A stretch of 64,000 nucleotides of DNA from Symbiodinium natans (taxonomy: Eukaryota; Sar; Dinophyceae; Suessiales; Symbiodiniaceae). Positions 9,690 through 21,034 of this stretch are shown here, piece after piece. The notes under the pieces were generated by a model. It saw nothing but the letters and a program-made list of their open reading frames with translations. It did no database searches and was not told the origin of the DNA. The DNA is taken from the NCBI GenBank assembly GCA_905221605.1, contig CAJNDS010002606.1:206001-270000 (forward strand), written 5' to 3'. Both the position numbers and the translations under genes were made by a program. Every line of letters begins with the position of its first letter. Within the stretch, counting starts at the first letter, position 1.

Positions 9690-12600
9690 TTTGGAGGCGA
9701 TGCCTCTCTCGGTCGAACTTGGGCAAAATCCCACCATGAACGGAAGTAACTCAGCAACTTAGCACGTCATCAGTATTGAGTCTCTTGAAGGGTAATTCCA
9801 AAGCGCTTGCAAGGCAGCAGACTGTCACCACACCACTCGCGTGACGAAATAGCGGCTAGGGCACAGTTGAAAAGGGGGCTGGTGGTTCCTAAGTTAGGCA
9901 CACCCTTTTGTGTCACAATGTACAACCAATGGGATTCCTTATTAAAACAAAACAGAGGTACCCCAAACGGTCCCGAGTTTAGAGCAATCCCCGCACCTTA
10001 ACTGCGGAGCAGGGTTGAGGGCGAGAGCTGAGGAGACCAGTTTCCAGGAGGAGCACAAGACACGTGCCCTGCAGGGCGTGTCGCCGTGAGTCGTCTTCAA
10101 TGGCCTTCAGCTGCTCCAAATTGGGATGTCGGCCGGTTTAGGTCGGACCGTCGGGAGTCGGTGGGTTCAAGGGCAGTGAAATGCAGCTGCCGGGAGGATG
10201 GACGTTTGGTCCACTCTGGCACTCACAGCTGCAGGAGATGGCATGTATCCATTTGTACATAGCGCGACAGGCAGCACAGGAACGGGTGCGACGTGGCAGA
10301 AGTACGCAAGGGTTACGCAGAGAGCCACAGCCGAGTTGCTGCCGCTGCTGCTGCTGCCTACCATATCACATTGTTTGGCACCGCTTTCTTCCTACGCGAT
10401 CCTGAGCAAGCTTCAGGAAGTTTTTCGTTCAACACAGAATTGCGTCTGACCCAGCTGGCAACAAGAGACGCCGCATGATGCCGCATGTATACATTGTATG
10501 CAAGTGTATATGTATATTTTTTGTTGTGTATGTGTATATGCACATTAATATTACATCGTAAATTTAGGATTCTGGAAGGGCTTGCTGTGCGCAAGTCGCA
10601 AGCGAGACGATGGGTGCGAGATTTGGAGCACCCTGCTTGCCGAATCGAATGTTGCGCATGCTTGGGCTTGTAGTTCGTTGCCAGCCTCGGCCTATCACTC
10701 AAGTGATGGTGCATTGTAAACGTCCGCAGCAACGGGGCTTTCCTGCATGCCAGCCTCTCTCCGGCAGTGAGCGCAGGTCGACATAGATGGACGGAACACA
10801 GCTTATCATGATAAGGGCATGTCTCTTGGGCCTGTGAGCAAGAAGGAGCCTCAGAATTCACTGCTGCTCTCTGCCCCTGAGATGGTGTTCGCCAGTCCGA
10901 TGTCAGCTGGCCACAAGTGCCACACCATACATTCACAAGGTGTTATGCCTATCACACCCAGCAGTGCACACTTTTGGAGGGATGGCATCTGACTTTGGCC
11001 CACGCTGCGCTTGCGGCCAAGCCAGCCGCATTCAAGTTGCGTTCACAGACCGTCATGCAGCTTGGAGCTTATGCTCTTCGAGTGCTGCACGTCCTGTGCT
11101 TCCGTGTGAGCACCATTTCAAAACAGGCCAGTCTGGGTCTCTTTAGCATCCTTCAACTTCTTCGGGCCCCCTCCCCTTTTGAGCCATGGGTTGCTAGCGT
11201 AAATAGAGTATCATGCTTGTTGTCATTCTTGGTGTGTGTTGGTTGTTACAATAACACATAGATTCCCATCATGTTTGTGTGATAGAGGGATCAGGAACTT
11301 CAATATCCAGGGACCCTCATTCAGAAGAATCCCCAACTGTCTCTGCGAAGACATGTGAAGCCCAGGTGTCTGTACGACGAACCAGAAAGAGGCCCGCCCC
11401 GTTCGTTCTACTCTTGGCTCCGTGCCTGATCCATCCGGCACACGATGAGCAACAGACCACCCCTGCACCCTTGACTAGCCTCAAACCCGGCAACCCTAAA
11501 CAAACGAGTAAGCATGTTGGCGCCCGAAACTTTCCGTTGCTTCTGGCTCAAAGTGCGTGGGGGCCAAGTGCCTGGCTAAAGTCCGCGCACATGTTCTGAG
11601 CGCCCGTGCTGCAAATTATTGCAGGATTTCAAGTGTGCTTACTGATGGCGCCTAAATGCGATGCAGTGTATTGCAAAGCTGTTCGAGAAGTGCTTTGCTT
11701 GAGGGCATTGCCGCCTGACCTTCGCGGGTTGTTTGTCTGGTGGAGCACAGTCTGCAGCACAGTCGGTTGTGGCAGTGTGGGCTGTGAGGACATTGAAGAG
11801 CCGTTTCTGGCGCCGCAGTGAGGCCGCCGACTCCCTCTTGTTGTTCCTCTCAGCCGCCAACCAAAGGCCCCAACTGACCTTCAACCCTAACGCCTTTGAT
11901 GAACAGAGGCCTTTGGGCCTGCGCCAGAATGCGGTGCCCTGCCTGGCCCTCAGTGGTCGGGACCGGAGGGTTTGGGTGTTAGACAGGCTTCGGTTAGTCG
12001 GCTAGTCGAGTCCCGAGCCCGAAGCCCATCGAAACCCCAGGCCCTGGGCGTAATTCATCCACACGGATGAGGTTGGTTCATTGAATCAGCAAAACAGAGC
12101 AGTCAACATCTCAAGGCCATGCCATCCTTGATACAGGCATTTAAGGCAACATAAGGGAGACCCGGCACACCCCGATTTCGAACCGTTTTGAGGTCGTTGC
12201 GTTACTTTGGCTCTGCCTGGATCCCGCAGAAGGCGCTGCTCACTTAGCTATTTCGAGGCGTACTGCCATGTCCAGAGACGAGAACGATGTAATTGATGAA
12301 TGTGCTGTGTTGGCAAGACTTACCGGCAGCCCCGGAACCGTCCACCATCCTCTCATGATTTTTGCTTGAATGCAGCCAAGCCGGATCACGAGCTGTTTCT
12401 ACTATATACGGTTTCTCCAAAGATTCGTCGTGCCAATGCGCGCCGTGTGCCATAGAGCTTCCGCTCACAGCTCCTGTCACAGGTACAATTAAGCGGAGCG
12501 GCTTCAAGAGTAAAATTCGGTGAATGTCATATGACTGTAGCAAGGGCTGTTGATTTCATTTCACTAATTTCGCATCATGAACTTGCGATTCGGACTAAAT

Positions 12601-13380
12601 TGCAAATCCAAGACCCGAAGCGATACCAGGCGGATATCCCAAAACGACAGGAGACTCAAGCGGGCTCTGCCAGGTCTCGTCTCCTCGCGAGAACCGCAAC
12701 TGGGAGAAGAGCGCTCGCACAGCAGGCCATTGGCTGAATGTTGTGCTGCTGAATTAGGCACCTGAGGCAAAAGAAATTCAGTGGCACTCAATTCTAAACC
12801 CCGGTCAAAGTTGCTCTAAGCGCTCACTGCTGTGGCTCCTCTGAGCGAGGATTCCTTAGTACGGGGCTTTGGGAGGCCTTCGGGACCTCGGTGTGTTTTC
12901 CATGAGCTTGCAACTTGTATGTTGTCACTGATTGTGCGCAGGCCGGCCAACCGCTCAAAAGAAGCACCGGAGGCGCACATGTGTTGTTCTGGTCGAGAAA
13001 CCACATCAAGCCACACCAAGCCACGTCAAGCCGACTCCAGCATGTCAGGTTGCCCAAGCAGCGCCTCCGGTGCTCAGCTACCTGAGGCCTTGTTCTGGAC
13101 TTGCCAGCGCCAGAATTGTAGAATGCTGTGGGTGTCCCTCCATGAGAGTCCAGGGACAGCTCCGGCAAAATCGAGGAGTTCTCCAGCTGCACTCTGGTAG
13201 TGCACCCAGCTTCGAGCTTCCAGCTGCAGTCGGCACGTGCAAGGTCTTCTAAGTCTTGATAACACGGGCAAGAAGAGGTTGTTGAGAGAGTTTAGGTCAT
13301 TGAAAAAAGTTGGACCGGAGAACGACTGCCACATGAGTAATGCTTCTGCCGTTGCCCTGGGTAAGCTCTTCCGATGACGG
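9690..13380. other. Host region with no well-supported exon
   Basis: Open frames of 60-190 codons exist on both strands, but none has convincing splice sites or a motif. The least poor segment is near 11790-11960 on the plus strand (RFWRRSEAADSLLLFLSAA in frame), too weak to call. The CTG-rich stretch near 10340 is simple repeat. Confidence 0.4.
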
Positions 13381-13395
13381 ATCATGTGGGATCAG

Positions 13396-13599
13396 GCCTG
13401 CCAGCAGTGCTATCAAGACCATTTCCAAGCTTGCCTGGCCTACTGCAAGCATGGCTGCCAGGACACATGCCGCCCCACTTTTGTGGTTAGTGTTATGGGT
13501 GCGATCCGCCGTCAGGGGCTTCTTGAATTGTGGCATGACATGCGCCCTGAAATGCGCAAGGACTATTGCGAGGAGAAGATGTCAAAGGAGGAGTGCAAG
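13396..13599 (+). CDS. Candidate Cys-rich exon
   Basis: The frame after ATCAG contains seven cysteines in about 28 residues (ACQQCYQDHFQACLAYCKHG and following CQDTC), then ELWHDMRPEMRKDYCEEKMS. It can end at AAG followed by GCAGGG, a possible GC donor. The cysteine pattern suggests a disulphide-rich or CHCH-like fold, but I cannot assign a family. The next exon in phase is probably 13713-13748. Confidence 0.4.
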
Positions 13600-13712
13600 G
13601 CAGGGGAAAGTCTGAAAGCCAAAGAGTTGAATTCAACGTCCCAGCGGTTGTGACTTCTGGCTTTCTATCGAATTCGAATGACAGCAGACATGTCTGGTGT
13701 TTGCAGTTGCAG

Positions 13713-13748
13713 ATTCCCCCTCCTGTCGAGGCGGACGACCCCAAAGAG
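13713..13748 (+). CDS. Candidate micro-exon
   Basis: Twelve codons (IPPPVEADDPKE) lie between acceptor TTGCAG and donor GTATGG. The start phase agrees with an upstream exon ending at 13599. Short, so modest support on its own. Confidence 0.35.
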
Positions 13749-15193
13749 GTATGGGCCTGGGCCCCGGACCTCCAGGAAAACGTCGGTTTTCATAGCTCAA
13801 GGATGCTTAAATGTTAGGCTGTTAGGGGCTAAAAAGAGTAGGGGCAGCTGACCTCGACTCAAGCTGCATTGGGAGGTGGCCAAGATCGGAAGCTTTTTCG
13901 ACTTGATGCGTAACTCTGGACAACTCTGCCAGGCCTGGGGGGGGACCTCGGGAAATCGAAGGTTGGAATCGGGGACTTAGTTGGTGTTGTTCACTCGGGG
14001 GTTTTCTCTTGGCACCTCTCTACGGCCAGTGCTTCAAGCACGCGTGATACAACCACTAGCATTTCAACCACGGCTGGCGATTCAATCGCTTTTTCAGAGT
14101 GGCTCAGGGGTTTTTAGGGTTGAGGGACTGTGAAATCTAATGCCATAAAGGTTCGGGAGTTCAGGGCTGAAGGTCTTTTGGGTTGAGGGCTTTTGGCATT
14201 TACGGCCTTTCGGGACTTTCGGGCATTTAAGGCTTTGAACTGTTTAAGCGTTTTCTGCTGTGGGGTGTCGGGTTTAAGGTTTAGGGAGCTCTGCACCCCC
14301 TACCCCGAAGATAATCTCTCGATTCAAAGATTAGGGTTTTCAGGAAGGCTTAGGGAATTAGGATTTGTGGGATTTACGGCTATTCGGGAGATAATTCAAG
14401 GGTCTCTGGGCTTTCGGCTTTAGGTTTTGCACAAAGGCAAGTTTCAGCGCTCAGGGAATCATGTTGTAGGGCTGGGTTTCTGGGCTTTAGGGGTAGAGTT
14501 CAGGGTTGTTGGGATTAACGGCTTCTGTGGCTTAGGGCTTTCAAGATTTCAAAGGTGTTTAGGCCCGCAGTGCGCCAACCCCCGTGCCAGTGCGCGAATC
14601 GGTTTCACGCCGAGCTCCCAACTACCAGTAAGTGGGGCTTGCTGCAATTAGGGGGGTACCTCATTGGGGTGCTTAAGGGAATCCTGCCCCAAGTCGGGGC
14701 GCGTTGGGCAGAGACGGCACTTCTCTCAGCCGCGAGTGATAGCACTGTACTTGAACCCTGTCAGATGAAGTCCCCGGACGGGTGCCCAAGCAGTTGGCCC
14801 CTCAGTTGCCTGCTTGGGATGCTGGCGTACAAGGCATGTAGGGTTCCTAGTGCCGAATATTGCGATTACGAAAGCTCCGTGGAGCTTGGGGAGTTGCGTT
14901 TGCAAACCATCCATCTTGGTGGGTCTCGAGCGAGTTTTTGCAGTTAGGGAGAGCCGTGACCTCTTCACGCTTCCAACCCTTTGACTCTAGCTTTGTGGTG
15001 CTCTTCTCAAGTTCTCAAGCGTCTCACAGCGCAGACCACTTTGCTGCAAGTAGACTACATCGAGGCGGTCGAATGCCGCGCGCCATGCCTCCAACAGGCA
15101 CGCCCTACTAGGCCGGGTCCCCGCGAACGTGCTCACTTTCATGCTGAAAATGTGGAATATATTATATAGCTCAAAGCAATCTTTTCAATGCAG

Positions 15194-15313
15194 GCGCTTG
15201 AGCTCTTCCATTTGCAATCTGCTACATTCGACTCGATTGCAAGGTTCGGCAAGACCAGCCTCTGGTTCGACCTTCAGTTTCTTGACGCTTTACTCTGCAT
15301 CCAATGTCGATGC
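15194..15313 (+). CDS. Candidate exon, unknown protein
   Basis: After AATGCAG the frame reads ALELFHLQSATFDSIARFGK then TSLWFDLQFLDALLCIQCR. The acceptor is pyrimidine-rich (TCTTTTCAATGCAG). The 3' end is not defined. The function is unknown. Confidence 0.35.
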
Positions 15314-15758
15314 ACGATTCTGCGGCCTGATCCGGAAAGGGGTTCCAGTGAATTGCTCCCTTCGCATGGCGGATGTCCAGCACTTGCTGACGCCAACGAC
15401 ATGTGAGAAGGTTCGGAGATGCTCGGAGGCAGCATGCAAGTTCTTCTGGTTGCAACTTAACTTAGAGTGACTGGCTGCACTTTGCCAATTTCTGCCTCCT
15501 TCTCCAACTTCTGTGGCCCTTAGGCCAAAGTCGACTGTGCAGCGAGCTGCGTTTCACTCGAAGCCCTCTTGACCACCGGCAGCGCGCCTGTGGCTTGAGC
15601 CAGCTAGCCAGTCAAAAACGCTGGCGTTGCTCGAGCCTCCCTGCAATATGCTGCCGCAATGAATGCTTTTGAGATTAACTTTCAGACTAAACGACACCAA
15701 AGTGTTCTAAAGCGGCTTGAGTTCGGATCCTGGGGATGTGTCAACGTGCCCTGCACAG

Positions 15759-15854
15759 CTCATCGTCCCCGTGGGCTTGCCTGGAGTGGGTCTCCACGAC
15801 TACTCGCGACGCCTCCGTGAGGACGGCAACAGCTGTTTTGTTTTCAAAGACCAG
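15759..15854 (+). CDS. Candidate exon with P-loop-like glycine motif
   Basis: After TGCACAG the frame reads LIVPVGLPGVGLHDYSRRLR then EDGNSCFVFKDQ, and ends near CCAG followed by GCAGAA. PVGLPGVG resembles the start of a Walker A loop as in nucleoside kinases and RNA-repair kinases. The usual GKS/T is replaced by GLH, so ATP binding is doubtful. Not assigned. Confidence 0.35.
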
Positions 15855-16053
15855 GCAGAATCCCACAGTTCCCTATACCTTAACCCGCATTGTCCTAGGG
15901 GACGTAGCAACGGCAGCAACCTCAGCTGTGATAGTGATGCTATCTGCACGTTTTCTTGCCGTTGCACGCTCTGGTCCAGCTTGCTTGTGTGCAAGTGTTA
16001 CAAAGTTCCAACAAGTTCAAGCGCAGAGTTGCAGTCCCCTTCCGCGCATGATC

Positions 16054-16130
16054 CCTATAGCCTATAGCCTATAGCCTATAGCCTATAGCCTATAGCCTAT
16101 AGCCTATAGCCTATAGCCTATAGCCTATAG
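16054..16130. repeat. (CCTATAG)11 tandem repeat
   Basis: Eleven perfect 7-bp units, ending 94 bp before the ATG of the putative secreted protein at 16225. The unit length equals that of the telomere repeat but the sequence differs. Confidence 0.95.
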
Positions 16131-16224
16131 CCTTTCGATCTTGAACATGATGATGCAGGCAAGTCGAAGATACAAGTACCGTCCAGGTTTCTTTAAAAAA
16201 AACACACACACACACACACACACC

Positions 16225-16365
16225 ATGTTCCCGTGCCATGGCCTAGCGCTGTTCACGCTACTCCTTGGCCTCGCCTCAGCCCATAGCGGCGAATCCTTGC
16301 GGCGGGGCTTCGCTGACTGCACCGGGGAGGAGCACTCAAAGACTCACAGCAGTCCAGGAGTTTAG
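16225..16365 (+). CDS. Candidate first exon with signal peptide
   Basis: An ATG just after a (AC)n run opens the frame MFPCHGLALFTLLLGLASA, a good secretory signal (short n-region, 12-residue hydrophobic core, AxA-like cleavage site), followed by HSGESLRRGFADCTGEEH. The frame closes at TAG 16363-16365, but a donor before that is likely. Exon-like segments at 16615, 16753 and 16978 follow on the same strand. If they belong together the product would be a secretory-pathway J-domain protein. Joining them is inference, because one intron would be only about 38 nt. Confidence 0.45.
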   Translation: MFPCHGLALFTLLLGLASAHSGESLRRGFADCTGEEHSKTHSSPGV

Positions 16366-16614
16366 GTGTAGATGGTGATGCCTGCGTCGGGGGGGGAGGG
16401 CGGGGCGGGGGGGGTTCCAGTTTCCAATTCCAACAGAGGCGGGGGGGGGGGGTAGGCTCAGGCGCAAGTCTGCATCAAACCGGTGTCTTTGAGTCAGACG
16501 TGTGGGCAGGTGGGGCAAATGAGGCAAGTAAAGCAACTGAGACAAACGATGCACATGGAGCAGGTGGGGCAAGAGGCACATATCGATTTCCGCTAGTGGC
16601 AGAAATCCGTTTAG

Positions 16615-16714
16615 CGGTGCCGCACGCGCATTGCGCTGTTGGACCTTCTCCGGCAAGCTCGGGAAGACATGCAAGCCTTGAGGAAGGAGGTGGAGCAAAG
16701 GGTGCGGCATGAAG
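16615..16714 (+). CDS. Candidate exon, helical segment
   Basis: After CGTTTAG the frame reads RCRTRIALLDLLRQARED then MQALRKEVEQRVRHE, a strongly helical or coiled-coil-like run, ending before GTCAGG. It lies between the signal-peptide exon and the J-domain exon. Confidence 0.4.
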
Positions 16715-16752
16715 GTCAGGCAACAAATCTTTCGGGGAGCATGCAACTTGAG

Positions 16753-16821
16753 AGGACAACTCGGACCATGGTCTGCGTCGGGCGTACCGGCGGCTGGCGT
16801 TGGAGAACCATCCAGACAAGG
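16753..16821 (+). CDS. Candidate exon encoding part of a DnaJ (J) domain
   Basis: The frame reads HGLRRAYRRLALENHPDKGG. This matches helix II, the invariant HPD loop and the start of helix III of J domains, which stimulate Hsp70 ATPase. Helix I and the rest of helix III are not in this segment and must be in other exons, if the gene is functional. The acceptor is one of two overlapping AGs; a GT follows codon AAG. This is the only host segment with a clearly recognisable domain signature. Confidence 0.5.
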
Positions 16822-16977
16822 GTGGAAGTCGCCGTCATGCATTTAGTTGCATTGGCTTGCCAAGAGCATGCTCATCAGAACGTCTTGCGGCGATTATGTG
16901 ACAGTTTCTCCGCCACCGTGATCATGTGTGACCTTGACCCATGACCAGCCCATAGCCGTTGCGAACGAGGTAATGAG

Positions 16978-17037
16978 CTTGCTTCAGACCTCACGGCGCT
17001 GCGTGACAACTTCCTCCGGGACCCATTGCACTTCCAG
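16978..17037 (+). CDS. Candidate exon, unknown
   Basis: The frame reads LASDLTALRDNFLRDPLHFQ between AG and GTCTTC. It is on the same strand as the J-domain exon and about 155 bp downstream, so it may be part of the same gene. Confidence 0.3.
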
Positions 17038-17520
17038 GTCTTCAGAGCTCTGGCAGCAACTTCTGGAGAGGAACCCTGAGTGCCAAGATGGGTATGATGG
17101 ACTGAGGGCATAGGTTTTGTGTGTTGCAAGGGATAATGAATGATGCAAGAAATAGCAGGACGATGACCCCTGAACTCCATGATTGCAGTGTCAACATCCT
17201 GTTCAAGGCAACGTAAACACATTGCAAGCTTAAACCCCCATTGCCACGACACCCTTCAAGCTTTCACGGAGCATTGAACCCTTGGGTACCGCAATCTCAC
17301 CCTTTGCTTGATTGAAGGCCCAAACCGTGGTTTCATCTCACTCGTCCCAGGAGCCACGTTTGCAGCGGAGCTCTCGACCTTCGGAGCTGCGTCCCAGGGA
17401 CGGTGGCGGCATGTCAACGCCAGTGCAACTGGGCGTCGGTTTGGGGTCATGGGCTTGGGCGGGGGGCGGGTTTAGGGTGTAGGGCTGATGGTTTAGGGTT
17501 CCTAAGTTTGCTTCGACCAG

Positions 17521-17628
17521 GCAGTTTTGCAAGCTGAGGTCGAGAGGCTATTTAGAATCCTAGACGAGCTGTCTCGGCTGAAGCTTGGGGTTGAGCCCGA
17601 GTGGCCTTGGGAGGATTTCACAGGATGA
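17521..17628 (+). CDS. Candidate exon, unknown
   Basis: After CGACCAG the frame reads AVLQAEVERLFRILDELSRL then KLGVEPEWPWEDFTG and stops at TGA. It is helical, acidic and protein-like. A TTTAGGG-like tract lies just upstream (about 17470-17500). The function is not known. Confidence 0.4.
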   Translation, partial: AVLQAEVERLFRILDELSRLKLGVEPEWPWEDFTG

Positions 17629-17733
17629 TTCTGTTGCGGCTTCTTGATGCTCCTCGAAAGTTCGGGAGTTGGCTCTGGAGCCCCGGAACCCTACGGCTAA
17701 GTTTCGCAAACCAAACCTGCGGCAGCGCTCACC

Positions 17734-17777
17734 GTGGTGGTGGTGGTGGTGGTGGTGGTGGTGGTGGTGGTGGTGGT
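17734..17777. repeat. (GGT)n microsatellite
   Basis: About 14 GGT units; gives artefactual poly-Gly, poly-Trp or poly-Val frames. Confidence 0.95.
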
Positions 17778-18081
17778 TTTGGTTTTGTGATTTGCATCAG
17801 GTGGAGCTGCGCGAGGGCTGGCCGTACATCCAGGCAGGACACATCTGCTGGTTTTGTGACTGCGAGGTTGTGTTTGGTCCGCTTGCGCAACCATCTTCTG
17901 CCACTTAATCAAAAAGCAGCAAACTTGCTTACTCGATGACTACCCGCTGCCGGGGGAGATGGGCATACAACAAGAATCTTCTCAATCGTGAGCGCTCACT
18001 CTCTCTGTCTCTCTGCAGTTACATCTTTCTTGTGTTGTATGCTATACACAGGTTATTGCAACTTATTGTAGCAGCGTGCAG

Positions 18082-18165
18082 GTTGAAGTTGAGCTGGATC
18101 ACGGCGGGCTGCTGCTGAATGGGGGCAGCTGGACGTTTGCCTTTGGCTTGAAGAATGCCAGCACC
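18082..18165 (+). CDS. Candidate exon, beta-rich segment
   Basis: After CGTGCAG the frame reads VEVELDHGGLLLNGGSWTFA then FGLKNAST. The alternating pattern suggests beta strands. The GT after codon ACC is a possible donor, and the frame stays open to a TGA near 18222. Family unknown. Confidence 0.4.
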
Positions 18166-18636
18166 GTCCACTACCGTGGGGATGAAGCTCAGCAGAACGG
18201 CTTGGGGCTGCATCAAGTATGAAAGCGACACGCTCTGGATCGCTCTGGCCTCTCTTGGGTTGGGGTTTGGGGGTGGGTAGGCCTGCGAGAAGTCCTGTAT
18301 ACCAATAAGTATCGACCACGGTTCTTTGCTCCTGCAAGTGGACTACAGTTTTTGCTCCTGTCAGTGCCTGTCGGCAAGTTTGCATGCCGACCTGGAATTT
18401 CCACAAGCTAGGCTCCCCTTACTAATTACCTTTTAAATACTGTAGAATCGAGCAGAAGCTCTTAAGGACCCCCCCCCCCCCCCCCGCAACAGGCAAAAAA
18501 AGGACGTATGAGTGATGTCTCAGTGATGCCGAGGAGCGCTCCGGCGGCTATGACGTCTGCTGCGACTTTGTTCAAGACTCGCGGTGCCAGCGCCGGCCAG
18601 TGCCGGTCTCCAAGACCGGTCAATGAGCGATTTTTA

Positions 18637-18725
18637 GGGATGTTCTCCCACAGCTCTTTACTAGGATTATAGTACCCCCTATTCTAATCCCTACTAAGGA
18701 CTGTTAGTAGAAGGGGGAACATCCC
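18637..18725. mobile_element. GGGATGTTC-family MITE-like element
   Basis: The ends are GGGATGTTCTCCC and GGGGGAACATCCC (12 of 13 inverted match) around TACCCCCTATTCTAATCCC. Copies are at 20713-20817 and 26681-26797, and a fragment is at 43767-43830. Confidence 0.6.
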
Positions 18726-19102
18726 AAGAGCTCTCAATTCAAATCCGAGGGATCATGAGAGAATCGAGTCGAGGCACAGCGCCAATAGCTCCGAGCCCAA
18801 ATGCCAGCCAAACTCTGGCAGGGAATGCTCGGAGCTCAGTTTCGGCCCCGGCGTGGGCCCGGTCGGTACCGATAGTCTGGGCTGTGCACACTCTGAGAAC
18901 GGCAGCTTGAGAGCCTTTTGCTGTAGAGTTAGCATGCCTCAGTTCTGCGCTGTGCGCACAATTCGAGGTCACGAGAACAGCAGCAACTTGAGCAGTCCGT
19001 ATACAGTTTCCGACTGTCCTTTGCCACCCTTGCTTACCGCCTCCGTCAGGAGGCCCGTCCTGGCAGACCATGTGACAATGTCTTCATCTGCAGCTTCCCC
19101 CC

Positions 19103-19198
19103 TGGTTCTTAGTAGGGAATGAGGGAATTCGGGCCCTGGAAATACCCTTGAGGGGATTATATATAGGGTACTCATTCCCTCAGTCCCACTAAGAACCA
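19103..19198. mobile_element. TGGTTCTTAGT-family MITE-like element
   Basis: The ends are TGGTTCTTAGTAGGGA and the inverse of TGGTTCTTAGTGGGAC, extending imperfectly to about 25 bp. The core has TATATATAGGG. Only one copy is seen in this window. Confidence 0.55.
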
Positions 19199-19623
19199 AC
19201 ATCTTCAAGAATCTTCAGCTCCGCAGGCCGCTCCACCTAAACATGACCGGCCAATGGGGAGCAGCGCTTCAGGTCAAAGATGCTTCCGGCAAGGAGGTCC
19301 GACCGATGTTGCTCTTGCGACTATGCAGCAGCAGGTGCAGTAGCAATCATGGCTTGTACAGTCCTGGCGGGCCCTAAAGGCGAGAGAGAGAGAGGGAGAG
19401 ACGTAGAAACATTTTTTCCTATAGTGCAGTCGGAACCCCAAACCCATCGCGAAAGAATTTTCCGGAGGAACAGTGGGGGGAGCCATCCTTACTAGCAGAA
19501 CCCCCCCCCTCCTCGTGCACATCAGAAGAACCTTTAAACTAGCCTGTTAGGGACGGTAGCATGCACACCTTCTAGAGTCACACCGACTAACTCACGTGCC
19601 ACGTGCCCCTTGGGGCGGTTCGG

Positions 19624-19690
19624 AATGAAGGAAGGAAAGAAGGAAAGAAGGAAAGAAGAAGGAGAGAAGGAGAGAAGGACAGAATGAGAG
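19624..19690. repeat. Purine tract (GGAA/GAAA)
   Basis: A polypurine run of GGAAAGAA and GGAGAGAA units on the plus strand. Confidence 0.9.
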
Positions 19691-20712
19691 CAGAAAAGGC
19701 TGGGTGTTGGTATACAGCTCCGTCCTAATGGGCATACCCATGGCAGGCTCCACAGACTAGGAAGCATTTCTGGTGGTGCAGCCTCCATGTCTGTCTCCCG
19801 AAATTCCATGCTCCATGGGGTTTACGCTTCTGCTTATTCTGCCTGAGGGCACTCTTTGGGTTGCCCCACAGAATCCCACATGAAAGCCCAACTCAAAGAG
19901 TCAAAAGAGTTCTTTCCGACGGACAGGTTGCCTGCGTTGCCTTCGCATTTGCGCACTCGATGCAGCAGATGCAGCCGGAGACGGAGTCCCTGCCGAAAGG
20001 CGCCTTCGCAACTGCAGCTTGAAGCTGTTCGTCCGTCCTCATGGGAGCTGATTGTATCTGAATGCACGCCTGCAGATGAAGACGAGCAACAAAGCTGTCT
20101 GAGGCAACCGGGACGGAAAACAAACTTATGTTGAACTCCTGCAGGCAATGGAGACGATCCAGGACTCGACACCAACAGTACTTCAACGCACCAGCGAGGT
20201 GCATCGGCCTCTTGGCTGGCAAGCCCATATGAGTGATGCATACCACTTCTTGTGTAGACGCTCGGCAAGACAAACCCTTGTCAAAGCCGTGCTCTTGCAA
20301 GGATCGGCCTCCGCCAGAGGTGTCTTTTCAGCACATTGGCAGCGGCCAGTTCTGCGAAGATGGCGGTGACTTGCTGGAAGGAGCCATGGCTCGGAATGGT
20401 TTGGGGAGTCAAGCGTCGTCGGGCTCAGGGACTGTGGGACTTGCTGCGCACTGCAGGTGCCTTGGACGACTACGGCGGTCTATCCCCGTTTGGAGGTGCA
20501 ACCGTAGTAGAATACAGCATATTCATGAATCATGAAATATAGATGAAGAAACTCAGATAGATTCTATGCTGGATGGGAACTATGTTAGTACTAAGAGCCA
20601 GTACTTGCGAGCCTGCGGGGATGCGATGGGCGTTTTTCTCGCCCAACTTGGGTACATCGATGGCCTTACTTAACTCGAAACCTTCGCAAATTGGGTTCAT
20701 GGACGGATGAAC

Positions 20713-20817
20713 CTTGGGATATACTCCCCTGATACCAGCAGTCCTTAATGGGGGATTTTAAGAGGGGGCATCATAGTCCGTCTTAAGGCCTGTTAGCATA
20801 AGGGGGAACATACCAAG
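20713..20817. mobile_element. GGGATGTTC-family MITE-like element
   Basis: The ends CTTGGGATATACTCCCC and GGGGGAACATACCAAG are inverted repeats with few mismatches. The core shares CAGTCCTTAATGGGGGA with the copy at 26681. Confidence 0.55.
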
Positions 20818-20938
20818 ATGAATCACAGGTGCTCGAAGAGCGAGCGCCGAAAGCTCGATGTTCTATGGCTCCAGATGCCGCGAGCGCTGCCGTCGCAAAG
20901 TGAATTGTCGAAGCTCACCTGCAGGCATCTCCACAATC

Positions 20939-21034
20939 ATATGGGGGACTCCTAAAATAGGCCCCCCAAATAGTAGGATTCCCTTACGAAAAAGGACCCT
21001 AGTAAGGTACCCCGAATTTCGGAAAACCCCCATG
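20939..21034. mobile_element. GGGGGTTT-family MITE-like element
   Basis: The left end CATATGGGGGACTCCTA and right end GGAAAACCCCCATG are inverted. The internal GGTACCCCGAATTTCGG is the inverse of the GGGGTACCTT core of the other copies, so this copy lies in reverse orientation. Confidence 0.5.

Noticed and set aside
16875..17252. 125-codon minus-strand frame over the J-domain region
   Set aside because: No motif, and the plus strand carries protein-like segments there.
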